Program-made: the position numbers and the translations under genes
Assembly (NCBI RefSeq): GCF_003112775.1
Contig: NZ_BFCH01000011.1
Span: 186,083 to 250,082 of the forward strand
Direction of reading: 5' to 3'
Origin: Mycobacterium montefiorense
GTDB taxonomy: Bacteria; Actinomycetota; Actinomycetes; Mycobacteriales; Mycobacteriaceae
DNA: 64,000 bases
Notes under the pieces: model-generated
The model's input: the letters and a program-made list of their open reading frames with translations, nothing else
Told to the model about the DNA's origin: nothing
Databases searched by the model: none
Shown here: one piece after another, positions 8,395-17,474 of the stretch
How the letters are laid out: the number at the start of each line of letters is the position of its first letter
Position numbering within the stretch: position 1 is the stretch's first letter

Positions 8395-9252
8395 ATGAGC
8401 ATCGATGACGACCCGGTCACGACGCTGGACGACCTCAAGAACGACTTGGCGGGCCGGCACAAGTGGACGCCGAGCGGCGGCTCCTTGGTCGACCCCGCGA
8501 TCGTCGACGCCGACATGGCGGCCCTGGACCGCGATGGCTACGTCGTCTGGGAAAACCTGCTCAGTGCCGACGAGTGCCAGCAGATCCGGGACACCGTCAC
8601 ACCCTGGCTCGACCACACCGGGCGCAACGCCTTTGAAGGGCGGCGCACCCAGCGCATCTACAGCGTGCTGAGCAGAACGCGCGGGTGCGACCGGCTTGCC
8701 GATCATCCGCGGGTGCTGGCGGCGCTCGATCGGCTGCTGATGCCCAACTATCTGCTTTCGGCGTTGCAGGCCATCAACATTCAGCCCGCGGAGTCCGCGC
8801 AGCTGCCCCATCACGACGACGGGTTCTACCCGATTCCGCGACCGCGAGCGCCGTTGACCGCCGCGACGATCTGGGCTATCGACGACTTCACCGCCGACAA
8901 CGGCGCCACGGTGATATTCCCCGGCAGCCATCGCTGGGGCCCGCGCCCGCCCGGACCGGATGACCCGTCAATACCTGTCGTCATGCCCGCCGGCTCCTGC
9001 GTCTTCTTCGTCGGAACGACGTGGCACGGCGGCGGCACCAACACCACCGACCGCGCACGACTAGCCGTCACCGCCCAGTACTGCCAACCGTGGCTGCGGC
9101 CGATGGAAGCCTTCACCCTGTCCATACCGCGCGACGCCGCGCGAACGGTCTCGCCGGACATTCAGCGCATGATCGGCTACAGCATCCACCCGCCGTTCGT
9201 CGGCGCGGTCGACGGCCTGCACCCCTTGCGGTTGTTGGAGCAGCCCCAGTAA
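8395..9252 (+). CDS. Phytanoyl-CoA dioxygenase (PhyH) family protein
   Basis: 285 residues. The PhyH family comprises Fe(II)/2-oxoglutarate dioxygenases with a double-stranded beta-helix. Visible iron ligands: the H.D pair in QLPHHDDGFYPI and the distal His in TTWHGGGTNTT, with a following Arg in DRARLAVTAQY that would hold the 2-oxoglutarate carboxylate. An ADNGATVIFPGSHRWG segment is the usual GS.H element before the distal His. The start is ATG 8395 (MSIDDDPVTTL); an in-frame start 36 bases earlier lacks a ribosome site. The gene diverges from the cyclase-like gene across about 60 bases and is followed after 21 bases by a GlcD-type oxidase, so the two are probably cotranscribed. Substrate unknown. 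Confidence 0.8.
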   Translation: MSIDDDPVTTLDDLKNDLAGRHKWTPSGGSLVDPAIVDADMAALDRDGYVVWENLLSADECQQIRDTVTPWLDHTGRNAFEGRRTQRIYSVLSRTRGCDRLADHPRVLAALDRLLMPNYLLSALQAINIQPAESAQLPHHDDGFYPIPRPRAPLTAATIWAIDDFTADNGATVIFPGSHRWGPRPPGPDDPSIPVVMPAGSCVFFVGTTWHGGGTNTTDRARLAVTAQYCQPWLRPMEAFTLSIPRDAARTVSPDIQRMIGYSIHPPFVGAVDGLHPLRLLEQPQ

Positions 9253-9273
9253 CACCGCCTACAGTGTGCGTTC

Positions 9274-10656
9274 ATGGGCGACATCACCGAGCAGCTCGCG
9301 GACATCGTCGGAAGCCACAACCTCCTAGAGGGCGAAGCGATCCCCGACGACTATTGGCACGACGAGGAGCTGACGCATCCGCCGCAGCAGCCTGCCTACG
9401 TCGCGAAGCCGGCCACCGCCGAGGAGGTCGCGCAGCTGCTGAAAGTGGCTACGGAACAACATATTCCGGTGACGGCCCGCGGATCCGGGACCGGCTTGTC
9501 GGGTGCGGCGATACCGCGCGCGGACGGGCTGGTCATCTCCTTCGAGCGGATGAATGCCGTCCTCGAGGTCGACACCACCAACCAGGTCGCCGTCGTCCAA
9601 CCGGGCGTGACGCTGCTCGAACTGGACGCCGCGACCGCCTCGGCAAACCTGCGCTACATGGTGCAACCCGGCGAACTGTCCTCCAGCATCGGCGGCAACG
9701 TCGGCACCAACGCCGGCGGCATGCGCGCGGTCAAATACGGCATCGCCCGCAATAACGTGCTCGGCCTGCAGGCCGTGTTGCCGACCGGCGAGATCATCCG
9801 CACCGGCGGCAAGATCGCCAAGGTGTCCACCGGCTACGACCTGACCCAGCTGATCGTCGGCTCCGAAGGCACCCTAGCTTTGGCCACCGAGGTGATCGTC
9901 AAACTGCATCCGCGGCTCGGACACAGCGCCACCGTGCTCGCCCCGTTCGCCGACTTCGACCAGGTCATGGAGGCGGTGCCGCAGGTCATCGCCAGCGGCC
10001 TCGGCCCCTACATCCTGGAGTACATCGACAACGTGACGATGGCCGCGCTCGTGCACACCCAGAACCTAGAGCTCGGCGTTGCGGACCAGATCCGCGACAG
10101 CTGTCAGGCGTATCTCGTTGTGGGACTTGAGAATCGCACGGCGGATCGGCTGGACGAGGATGTCGAGCGGACCGGTGAGCTGGTCGCCGAGCTGGGAGCC
10201 CTAGACGCCTATGTGCTCGAAGGCGGCTCGGCGCGCAAGCTGATCGAGGCGCGCGAGAACGCGTTTTGGACGCTGAAGGCGATCGGCGCCGACGACCTGA
10301 TCGACACGGTCGTGCCCCGCGGCGCGATGCCGAAGTACCTTGCCGCCGTGCGCGGCCTGGCGGCCGCGGTCGGCGGTGGCGCGGTGGGCTGCGGGCACGC
10401 CGGCGACGGCAACGTGCACCTGGCGATCTTTTGCCCGGACCCCGACACCCGCAAGAAACTCCTGACGGACATCTTCGCGCTGGCAATGGAGTTAGGCGGC
10501 GCGATCTCGGGCGAACACGGCCTCGGCCGCGCCAAGGCTCCCTACTGGCGCGAGCTCGAAGACCCGGTCAAGGTCGACCTGCTGCGCCGGATCAAGCAGA
10601 GCTTCGACCCGGCCGGAATCCTCAATCCCGACGTGGTCTTTGCTGCAAAAGTCTGA
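9274..10656 (+). CDS. FAD-linked oxidase, GlcD/D-lactate dehydrogenase type
   Basis: 460 residues. The N-terminal PCMH-type FAD-binding domain shows PVTARGSGTGLSGAAIPRADG (pyrophosphate binding), VVQPGV, and SIGGNVGTNAGGMRAVKYG followed by GSEGTLALATEV. The C-terminal oxidase domain ends with GCGHAGDGNVHLAIF and GGAISGEHGLGRAKAPYW, whose histidines are characteristic of the GlcD/VAO group acting on 2-hydroxy acids such as glycolate or D-lactate. Size and type agree with M. tuberculosis Rv2280 as I remember it, which would fit the Rv228x-229x gene set in this window, but this was not aligned. Likely cytosolic or membrane-associated, passing electrons to the respiratory chain. Start ATG 9274. 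Confidence 0.85.
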   Translation: MGDITEQLADIVGSHNLLEGEAIPDDYWHDEELTHPPQQPAYVAKPATAEEVAQLLKVATEQHIPVTARGSGTGLSGAAIPRADGLVISFERMNAVLEVDTTNQVAVVQPGVTLLELDAATASANLRYMVQPGELSSSIGGNVGTNAGGMRAVKYGIARNNVLGLQAVLPTGEIIRTGGKIAKVSTGYDLTQLIVGSEGTLALATEVIVKLHPRLGHSATVLAPFADFDQVMEAVPQVIASGLGPYILEYIDNVTMAALVHTQNLELGVADQIRDSCQAYLVVGLENRTADRLDEDVERTGELVAELGALDAYVLEGGSARKLIEARENAFWTLKAIGADDLIDTVVPRGAMPKYLAAVRGLAAAVGGGAVGCGHAGDGNVHLAIFCPDPDTRKKLLTDIFALAMELGGAISGEHGLGRAKAPYWRELEDPVKVDLLRRIKQSFDPAGILNPDVVFAAKV

Positions 10657-10866
10657 GTGACCCCGGCACCCGCCGCATCACCGATCCAGATTCCTTTCCC
10701 AGATTGCAATCACATGAGCTGAGCAGTGCTGGCAGCGCCGAGGGACCCGGCCCATACGGCCTCAAAACGGTTCGGTGAAATTGCCAGACAGGCTAGCTGT
10801 ACGGAGGACGGAAGCTCGCGCCGTGGATTATCCTGCATGCGAAAACCGCATCCGACAGGGCAGGAA

Positions 10867-13170
10867 ATGTTCTCACTGACACGACGCCGAACCGCGGTGG
10901 CCGTGTTGGCGACTGTCGGGTTGCTCGTATACGGCGTGCTGCTGTTCACCGAAAATAGCTCGTCGGATCGCGCGCTGACCGGCCCGGTGGGGCTCTGGCT
11001 TTTGAGCGTGTTTGCCAACGGCTGCGCCGTCGTCGCCGCCCGTGCCTCTCGCGGCCGCCAACGTCTGGCATGGACGGTGCTGAGCATCGGGCTGGCCGGC
11101 TGGACTGCAGGCCAAGCGGTGTGGTGGTACGTGAGTCTGGGCGGTATTCCGCCGATGCCGGAAGTCTCGGCGGCCAACTTGGGCTACGTGGTCTTACCGC
11201 TGTGCGCGTTCGCCACCGCGGTGACGATTCCCAGCCGCGACGACTCCCGATTCGGCGTCGGCCTGCTGCTTGACGGCCTGCTCGTCGCCGCATCTTTGTT
11301 GATTGTGTTGGCCATTCTGGTGCTGGGCCACTTCCGCCGACCTGCACAAATAGTCAGCCTCCCGCAGCTGATGTTGGCCACCGCCACGGCCGTATACCTC
11401 GGGCTTGTCGTCATGTCGTTCATCACCGTGCGGAAAGCCGAGCCGGGCCGCAAATTCTCACCGACGCTGATGACGCTGGGGTGGATCGTGATCGCCGTGG
11501 CCGGGATCGTCCGCGTCTTCGAGGACCACCCCGAACAGGTGCCTTGTCACGTCGTCATTTTCGGATGGGCCGTCGGAATGTACTTCGTCGCCCTGTCGGG
11601 AATTGCGTCTCGCCCCGGACCGGACCTCGACCTCGGATTTTCTCAACCACTGTCGAAAACGTCGTTGTGGCTGCCGTATGGACCTGTGCTGTTGGCGATC
11701 GCCGTGGGCGGTGTGCACTTTTGGCCCTCGGACCCGGGCGATGCGTTCGTCTTCTCGGTCTGCGTGGTGCTATTCCTCACCACACTGGCCCGCCACTTGT
11801 TGCTGCTCGATCGCAAACAACATCTGCTTGCCGCGCTGTCTGACGCCGCCCTGCGCGACCCGTTAACCGGGCTAGCGAACCAGCGACTATTTGACGATCT
11901 GCTCTCGCACGCGGTCCGGTTGCACATTCACCACGCAGTTCCGGTCAGCGTAATTGCGCTCAATATCAGTGACTTCGCCATGGTCAATGACACGCTCGGT
12001 TATCCCGTCGCCGACGAACTATTGCGCAGCGTCGGCGAGCGGCTGCAGGCCAATGTCCGCACTAGCGACACCGTCGCGCGGATGAACGGGGATCAATTCG
12101 CGGTCCTGGTGGAAGACCGCCCCGAGGTCGCCGCACAGGTCGCCAGGAAGCTCGCCCGGTCCTTCGACGAGTCTCTCGAACTCGAGGATCACCGGCTGCA
12201 TGTGCACCTCAACATCGGCGTGGCGTCGGCCACCGCGGAATTCGGCTCAGCCCTGACCCCAGGCGAACTCCTCGAGCAGGCCGACGCGGCCCGGAGCTGG
12301 GCCCAGCAGGCCAGCTCAACCGATGTGCAGACATTCACCCCCGACATGGACGTCCGGCTCGGCAAACACTCGACGCACGGCGACCGTTTGGCCCGGGTGC
12401 AACTGCTTGGTGAACTGCGACATGCCATTGACGAACGCCTGCTAACGCTGCTGTATCAACCGAAATTCGACATGCTCACCGGTTCCGTCTGTGGCGCAGA
12501 GGCACTCGTGCGATGGCAGCACCCCGAACTCGGCACGTTGGCGCCCTCCGAATTCTTACCGTTGGTCCGTCAACACGGGCTGATGGACGCCGTCACCGAC
12601 CTGGTGTTGTCGCGGGCGGTCGCGGACGCGTCGCAGTGGTACGCCGCGGGGGCCGCTATTCCTGTCGCGATCAACTTGTGGGCGCCTTCGCTCGACGAGG
12701 ATGCCTTGCCGGACCGGATCATGTCCGTGCTCGACCGTCGCAGCATGTCCGCCAGTTCGCTCACGATCGAGATCACCGAGGACCTGTTGGTTGGCGACCT
12801 CGCAAAGGCGCGCGCGGTGCTCAATCGTCTCCGCGAGGCCGGCATTCGAGTCGCGATCGACGATTTCGGCAGCGGTTACGCCTCGCTCACCTATCTGCGT
12901 GAGCTGCCGATCGACGACGTCAAACTCGACCGTCAATTCATCGCGCCGATCCTGCACGACGACCGCGCCGCCACGATCGCACGAACGGTGATCGAGTTGA
13001 CCACCACGTTCGGCATCGCCACGATCGCCGAGGGCGTCGGCGATGCGGAAACAGCCCAGCGACTCAAGGAATACGGTTGCGACGCCGTGCAGGGCAACTT
13101 CTTCTGCCCGCCGTTGCCGGCTGCCGACATTCCCCAGGTCCGCCATAACACCACGCTCGCGGCGCTCTAG
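10867..13170 (+). CDS. Membrane-bound GGDEF-EAL protein (c-di-GMP metabolism)
   Basis: About 767 residues. Roughly ten hydrophobic segments fill residues 1-325 and anchor the protein as a membrane sensor. The GGDEF domain (about 331-480) starts DPLTGLANQRLFDDLL, but its signature is MNGDQF in place of GGDEF, so diguanylate cyclase activity is doubtful. The EAL domain (about 510-755) is well preserved: AEALVRW, EITEDLL, IDDFGSGYASLTYL, VKLDRQF and AEGVGDAETAQRLKEYGC...QGNFF provide the expected metal and catalytic residues, so c-di-GMP phosphodiesterase activity is the best prediction. ATG 10867 is chosen because AGGGCAGG precedes it; an ATG at 10837 has no such site. It stands alone in its transcription unit. 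Confidence 0.85.
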   Translation: MFSLTRRRTAVAVLATVGLLVYGVLLFTENSSSDRALTGPVGLWLLSVFANGCAVVAARASRGRQRLAWTVLSIGLAGWTAGQAVWWYVSLGGIPPMPEVSAANLGYVVLPLCAFATAVTIPSRDDSRFGVGLLLDGLLVAASLLIVLAILVLGHFRRPAQIVSLPQLMLATATAVYLGLVVMSFITVRKAEPGRKFSPTLMTLGWIVIAVAGIVRVFEDHPEQVPCHVVIFGWAVGMYFVALSGIASRPGPDLDLGFSQPLSKTSLWLPYGPVLLAIAVGGVHFWPSDPGDAFVFSVCVVLFLTTLARHLLLLDRKQHLLAALSDAALRDPLTGLANQRLFDDLLSHAVRLHIHHAVPVSVIALNISDFAMVNDTLGYPVADELLRSVGERLQANVRTSDTVARMNGDQFAVLVEDRPEVAAQVARKLARSFDESLELEDHRLHVHLNIGVASATAEFGSALTPGELLEQADAARSWAQQASSTDVQTFTPDMDVRLGKHSTHGDRLARVQLLGELRHAIDERLLTLLYQPKFDMLTGSVCGAEALVRWQHPELGTLAPSEFLPLVRQHGLMDAVTDLVLSRAVADASQWYAAGAAIPVAINLWAPSLDEDALPDRIMSVLDRRSMSASSLTIEITEDLLVGDLAKARAVLNRLREAGIRVAIDDFGSGYASLTYLRELPIDDVKLDRQFIAPILHDDRAATIARTVIELTTTFGIATIAEGVGDAETAQRLKEYGCDAVQGNFFCPPLPAADIPQVRHNTTLAAL

Positions 13171-13195
13171 TCACGCGACGGAATAGGGTTGCGCC

Positions 13196-14206
13196 GTGCA
13201 CATTGACGTGATGGTGGTTCCGCAACCGTTGGGTGAGATCGGCGGCCTGGCCCAGCGCGCTCAGGCCGCGGGATTCTCCGGTCTGCTGTTCACCGAGACC
13301 GGGCGCACGGCCTACCTCAACGCCGCCGTGGCCTCGCAAGCCGCTCCCGGACTCGAGTTGTCCACCGGTGTCGCGGTCGCCTTTCCCCGCAGTCCTTTCG
13401 TCACCGCGGCCGAGGCGTGGGAGCTGCAGGAGGCGACCGGCGGCAAGTTCCGGTTGGGTCTGGGCACGCAGGTGCGCACGCACGTCGTGCGCCGCTACGG
13501 AGTCCCGTTCGAACGCCCCGGCCCGCGGCTGCGCGATTACGTGCTGGCGGTGAAGGCGTGCTTCTCGGCGTTCCGGACGGGAAAGCTCGATCACCACGGC
13601 GAGTTCTACGACCTGGACTTCATCACGCCGCAGTGGAGCGCGGGCCCCATCGACGCGCCCGACCCCAAAGTCGATATCGCAGCGGTGAATCCGTGGATGC
13701 TGCGGATGGCCGGCGAAGTGGCCGACGGGGTGCACGTCCATCCGCTCGGCGAGCTCGGCTATCTGAAACGCCATGTGCTGCCCAATGTTGCGGCGGGTGC
13801 TGAGAAGGCGGGCCGCTCGGCGTCGGACGTCACCGTCATCGTGCCGGCGATGACGATTGTCGGCGACAGCGACGAGGAACGCGACACCCAACGCGAGACG
13901 GTGCGCGCCAGCATGGCGTTCTACGGCAGCACCCCCAACTACGCGTTCATTTGGGACGAGGCCGGATTCGAGGGCACCACCGCGCGCATCCGCGAGAAGC
14001 AGAAGGCCGGCGACTTCCAGGGTATGGCCGCCCAGATCACCGACGAGCACATTGCGGCGTTCGCCATCGAGTCGACGTGGGACGGCTTTGCCGACGCGCT
14101 GACCACAAAGTACGGCGGAATCGCCACCCGCATCGCCCTTTACAACGCACTGGGCGACGACGAGCGCTTCGCGCGATACGGCGAAGTCGCCCGCCAGCTG
14201 CGTTAA
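13196..14206 (+). CDS. LLM-class F420-dependent oxidoreductase
   Basis: 336 residues, a luciferase-like monooxygenase fold (TIM barrel) of the mycobacterial F420 group. Typical elements are [16 protein letters not shown] near the N-terminus, [32 protein letters not shown] and ITPQWSAGP. The overall length and the C-terminal [20 protein letters not shown] fit the TIGR03617-type family found in many actinobacterial paralogues. Reaction likely: hydride transfer from reduced F420 to an unknown substrate. The GTG start at 13196 follows the GGDEF-EAL gene by 25 bases, so the two may share a transcript. The stop overlaps that of the convergent DsbA-like gene by four bases. Confidence 0.8.
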   Translation: MHIDVMVVPQPLGEIGGLAQRAQAAGFSGLLFTETGRTAYLNAAVASQAAPGLELSTGVAVAFPRSPFVTAAEAWELQEATGGKFRLGLGTQVRTHVVRRYGVPFERPGPRLRDYVLAVKACFSAFRTGKLDHHGEFYDLDFITPQWSAGPIDAPDPKVDIAAVNPWMLRMAGEVADGVHVHPLGELGYLKRHVLPNVAAGAEKAGRSASDVTVIVPAMTIVGDSDEERDTQRETVRASMAFYGSTPNYAFIWDEAGFEGTTARIREKQKAGDFQGMAAQITDEHIAAFAIESTWDGFADALTTKYGGIATRIALYNALGDDERFARYGEVARQLR

Positions 14207-14901
14207 CCGCGTCCGCCGGCCAGCCGGTCGACGTCGATCACTTCGCCGCGATTGATGCTGACCCAATCGCGACCGTCGAGATAGGGACGCAGGCTTTGAC
14301 CGATCAGCTCGGCATCAGCCGGTGATTTCGGCCGCTGAAGTTCGTAGACATGCGGCAGCTCGGCCATGCCGGTGACGACGTCCCACAGTTTGAGGGCCGC
14401 CGGCCCGGTCGGTGGATTCACCAACACCGGCCCGAACAGGCACTGTCCATCCATGAACAGCGTCGGGACACCGTAGCCGCCCGCATCCACCACTCGCTGA
14501 TGGTCGGCGCGAACATCGTCATGCGTAGTCAAATCATCAAGTGCTGCATCCAAAGTCGCTTCGTCGATGCCGATGTCAGTCAACAAGCGTCGCGCCACCG
14601 CGGGTTCGTGCGGTTTGCCGCCTAAAGTGTGCAATTCGTGGCCGATCGCGGCATACCACCGGTCGAGCAACGACATGTCGGTGCGACGCAGCAGTGCGCC
14701 GATCCGCATCAACGACCAGCCATAGGACCAGTCCCGCTCCCACGGGTGTTTCTTACCCGCTACCCGGTTGATCTCTTCCAGGCTGAAGAACCGCCAACTA
14801 ACTGTGATGCCGAGCTGTGCGCGAACGTCGCGCATCCACACCGAGGTCTGAAACGCGAAGGGGCACATCGGGTCGAAGTGAAAGTCCACGGCGGTGCTCA
14901 T
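14203..14901 (-). CDS. DsbA-like thioredoxin-fold protein (Rv2466c-like nitroreductase family)
   Basis: 232 residues. The N-terminus [19 protein letters not shown], the middle [17 protein letters not shown] and the C-terminal [21 protein letters not shown] parallel M. tuberculosis Rv2466c (FDPLCPWCW, GTPTIHVNGVAFFGPVL, LWDASVTFASYPHFFELKR), a mycothiol-linked oxidoreductase that activates nitro-prodrugs. The active site here reads CPFA, so only the first Cys is kept. That would exclude a classical dithiol mechanism but allow a monothiol or mycothiol-mixed-disulphide one. No signal peptide, so cytosolic. It shares a strand and a 9-base gap with the uncharacterised gene upstream (14911-15390). 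Confidence 0.7.
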   Translation of the reverse strand: MSTAVDFHFDPMCPFAFQTSVWMRDVRAQLGITVSWRFFSLEEINRVAGKKHPWERDWSYGWSLMRIGALLRRTDMSLLDRWYAAIGHELHTLGGKPHEPAVARRLLTDIGIDEATLDAALDDLTTHDDVRADHQRVVDAGGYGVPTLFMDGQCLFGPVLVNPPTGPAALKLWDVVTGMAELPHVYELQRPKSPADAELIGQSLRPYLDGRDWVSINRGEVIDVDRLAGGRG

Positions 14902-14910
14902 CCCGTGACC

Positions 14911-15390
14911 CTACGACTTCGGACGCACTCCTGCGGCGCGATAAACGAAGACCGGGTCAACCGGGAACCGCAGCGAGGTGGTCGGCAGCTTTTCCAGCAC
15001 GTCGTCGGGGACTTCCCTCTTGTAATGCAGCTTTATCGAACCGCTGAAGGCACGGTCCACGCCACGTAGGTCGATATCGATCAGCAGACCCTTCTTGGTG
15101 ACCGTCGCGGACGCCGGACCCTTGGCGGTATCCCACGAGCAGTCGACGGACCGCAGATTGCTATCCCCACGCGTAGGAAAGGTGGCGACGATCCGCATGG
15201 GGCTGAAGGCGAACGCGCCCATATAGCGCGAGACACCCGACGCCGAAAAGACACCCGGGACATGCCCACTGAAATACCGCAGCACGCCGACCCGGTGGGC
15301 AAGAAAGATGAGCCCCTCGGCTTCGAGCTCGTCGCGAAGCCCGGCAGGCACGTTGGTCAGCTGCGACCAGTTGCGACGGAAGCCAAGCAC
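14911..15390 (-). CDS. Conserved-looking hypothetical protein
   Basis: 159 residues from a GTG at 15390. I do not recognise the family. The sequence has alternating strand-like segments (RVGVLRYFSGHVPGV, VSRYMGAFAFSPMRIVATFP, LLIDIDLRGVDRAFSGSIKL) and no signal peptide, transmembrane helix or Cys motif, suggesting a small soluble beta-rich protein. Codon use and the preserved frame support a real gene. It lies nine bases upstream of the DsbA-like gene on the same strand, so the two probably form an operon. Confidence 0.55.
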   Translation of the reverse strand: MLGFRRNWSQLTNVPAGLRDELEAEGLIFLAHRVGVLRYFSGHVPGVFSASGVSRYMGAFAFSPMRIVATFPTRGDSNLRSVDCSWDTAKGPASATVTKKGLLIDIDLRGVDRAFSGSIKLHYKREVPDDVLEKLPTTSLRFPVDPVFVYRAAGVRPKS

Positions 15391-15452
15391 AGCCGAACGC
15401 TAGCCGCCCCGCGGCCAGTCCGCAGTGGATCACGCGACAACCTTTGTTGCCT

Positions 15453-15896
15453 TTACTGCACCGTCACGATCGCCGTGTACTGGCACACCGGCGCGGAGTT
15501 TTTGCCCACGAAGCTGGAGTAGTTGGTGGAAATCGTCGTCGTCCCGGGCTTCAGCGCCGTGAACATCCACACTTCGGTGCCGGGCGCTCCCAACACGTCG
15601 CTGCTCGGTTGCACATACTGGTGACTGGTCTGCTCGATGATGGAGGTATCGGCGATCTTCGTCGCGGCCAGCCACCGGAACGGGGTGCTGTAATTCGCAC
15701 CCAGCTGCAGCTTCAGCGTGTACCCGACCGCGAGAGTGACGTTCTGGGTGATGTTGTTCTGCTTCAGCACCTGTTCCATCGGAACCACGAGGGTCTTGCC
15801 CGTCGGCGGGTTCCTGCTCTCGAAGTGGCAACCCACCAACATCGACGAGACGAGAATCGCGACGGTCACGAAGCGGCTGATCTTCACGAAAGTCAT
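15453..15896 (-). CDS. Chagasin-like (I42) protease inhibitor lipoprotein
   Basis: 147 residues. The N-terminus FVTVAILVSSMLVGC is a lipoprotein signal with the acylated Cys at residue 23. The mature part resembles inhibitor family I42: GYTLKLQLGANYSTPFRW corresponds to the L..NP(T)TGY.W loop; a Gly-rich middle (VLGAPGTEVWMF) and the ALKPGTTTISTNY strand follow in the usual order. Chagasin-type proteins block papain-like cysteine proteases through three loops, but the final R.W loop is not obvious here, so activity is uncertain. ATG 15896 is used; an ATG nine bases earlier is also possible as GGAGGTG sits between them. It diverges from the MauE-thioredoxin gene across about 60 bases. Confidence 0.55.
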   Translation of the reverse strand: MTFVKISRFVTVAILVSSMLVGCHFESRNPPTGKTLVVPMEQVLKQNNITQNVTLAVGYTLKLQLGANYSTPFRWLAATKIADTSIIEQTSHQYVQPSSDVLGAPGTEVWMFTALKPGTTTISTNYSSFVGKNSAPVCQYTAIVTVQ

Positions 15897-15958
15897 CACC
15901 TCCATTATGTCTGGGCGCAAAATGGTCCCGTTCGGCATCCGGCGACCGGAGGTTTGTG

Positions 15959-17425
15959 ATGATCACCATGTTGGCGGCGCGACTGCTCCTCGCGGGAGTC
16001 TTTGCCGTTGCTGCGCTGGCGAAACTGGCGGATCGCAGCGGCGCGTGGCGGGCGGTTGCGGCATTCGGCGTGCCGCGGGCGGCCGCGCCGATCGTAGGGA
16101 CCGCGATGATTGCGACCGAGTTCGGCATCGCGGCGCTGCTGACGACAGCACCATGGAACCGGGCCGGCGCCGTGGCGGCGTTGGTCGTGCTTGCCGGATT
16201 CGAAGCGGTGGTGCTGGTGAATCTCGCGCGGGGCCGACGTCCGGAATGCCACTGCTTCGGGCAGCTGTCCTCGGGCCCGCTCGGGTGGCCGACGCTGGCC
16301 AGGAACGCGTGTTTGGCGGCACTCGCCGCGTTCGTGGCATTCGACGCGCATTTTGGCTGGCCCTTAACGGCTTTCGGGATTGTGATGCTCGCCCTGTGGC
16401 TCGGCCCGGCGTCGCGTCGGCGCTGGCGGGCACGCGCGGCCGCGGCCGCCGGCCTGGCATTGCCGGACCAAGCCGGCGACATCTGGACGTTGGACAAGCT
16501 GCTGGAGCGCAGGCGGCCGCTCGTACTGATCTTCAGCCAGCCCGGTTGCGGGGCATGCGATCTGTTGCTGCCCACGGTGGCTCGGTGGCAGGGCGACCTG
16601 AACGGTCGCGTCAACATTGCCCTCGTCAACGGCGGACCTGCTAGCCACCGTGTCCCGGTCGAACTCGTCGATGAGCGTCGGGCCGCATTTGCCGCCTACG
16701 GCATCACAGCCACGCCAAGTGCCGTGCTCATCGACGAAGGCCGAAGGCCCGAAACAGCGCGTGGCGCAACGGCCATCAGCGACCTCGTCGACAAAGCCGT
16801 CCGAGTCTCGGAGCAGTCAGCATTGACTCGGCGGGGACTGTTGCGTCGAGCATCGGTGAGCCTGCTTCCCGTCGTCGCAACCACCGCTGCCGCCTGCGAT
16901 TCCGGCAGCAAGAGCGACGCCAAAGCCCTCCAGGTCGAAGACATCTGGATGTGCGACCAAACCTTCGCGCTGTGCACCACCGCCCCCTGTGTGCCGTCAC
17001 CGACCGACCCCAACATCTCGGTGTGCGACTGCGTCGTCGTCAACGGCAACTCGATCGGATCCAAGAACTGCACCGACCGGGCTCAGTCCGGCAACAAGAT
17101 CCGGTCTGCCTTCTCGACGGTCAACATCAACGCGAACTTCGCTGTGCTGAGCTGCCCGTCCGGGGTGCCCTGGGCGAACTGCCTCGACGTGGAATGCGAG
17201 ATCGATCCCGTCAACCCCGCCCGGGCCAAGTGCCAGTGCGTGACAGTGAAAACCGGCCCGTCGATCACGTTCGGCGGCGGCTGCGACACCGCCACCTGCA
17301 CCTCGACGACCTGGTCGGCCGCGAGCCCGCAGATGTATCAGGACGGCATGCGGCAGCTCCGGACGGCGATGGATCGGGTGGGTAAGCCGGTCACCTTTCC
17401 CAAGCCCTGCCCCGCGCCAAAGTAA
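15959..17425 (+). CDS. MauE-thioredoxin-Cys-rich three-part fusion protein
   Basis: 488 residues in three blocks. Residues 1-160: four hydrophobic helices of the MauE/DoxX type, with a conserved-looking ECHCFGQLSSGPLG loop typical of MauE proteins that serve disulphide chemistry. Residues ~175-285: a thioredoxin-like domain with FSQPGCGACDLLLP (Cys197 and Cys200). Residues ~290-320: RRGLLRRASVSLLPVVATTAAAC, which looks like an internal twin-arginine/lipobox signal or a last membrane anchor. Residues ~320-488: an unrecognised domain with about 15 Cys (CDC, CQC, PC repeats). The ATG at 15959 has GGAGG six bases upstream. The DUF5685 gene with a Cys-rich tail follows 49 bases later, so the pair may act together in thiol or metal handling. 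Function is inference. Confidence 0.7.
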   Translation: MITMLAARLLLAGVFAVAALAKLADRSGAWRAVAAFGVPRAAAPIVGTAMIATEFGIAALLTTAPWNRAGAVAALVVLAGFEAVVLVNLARGRRPECHCFGQLSSGPLGWPTLARNACLAALAAFVAFDAHFGWPLTAFGIVMLALWLGPASRRRWRARAAAAAGLALPDQAGDIWTLDKLLERRRPLVLIFSQPGCGACDLLLPTVARWQGDLNGRVNIALVNGGPASHRVPVELVDERRAAFAAYGITATPSAVLIDEGRRPETARGATAISDLVDKAVRVSEQSALTRRGLLRRASVSLLPVVATTAAACDSGSKSDAKALQVEDIWMCDQTFALCTTAPCVPSPTDPNISVCDCVVVNGNSIGSKNCTDRAQSGNKIRSAFSTVNINANFAVLSCPSGVPWANCLDVECEIDPVNPARAKCQCVTVKTGPSITFGGGCDTATCTSTTWSAASPQMYQDGMRQLRTAMDRVGKPVTFPKPCPAPK

Positions 17426-17474
17426 GCCAGCGTTTCGGTCCCCAGGTTTGCTGGACGTCCGGTAGCTTCAGTGC

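Noticed and set aside
13064..14266. 400-residue open frame opposite the LLM gene
   Set aside because: Shadow of the LLM-class oxidoreductase and the end of the EAL domain; no family features.
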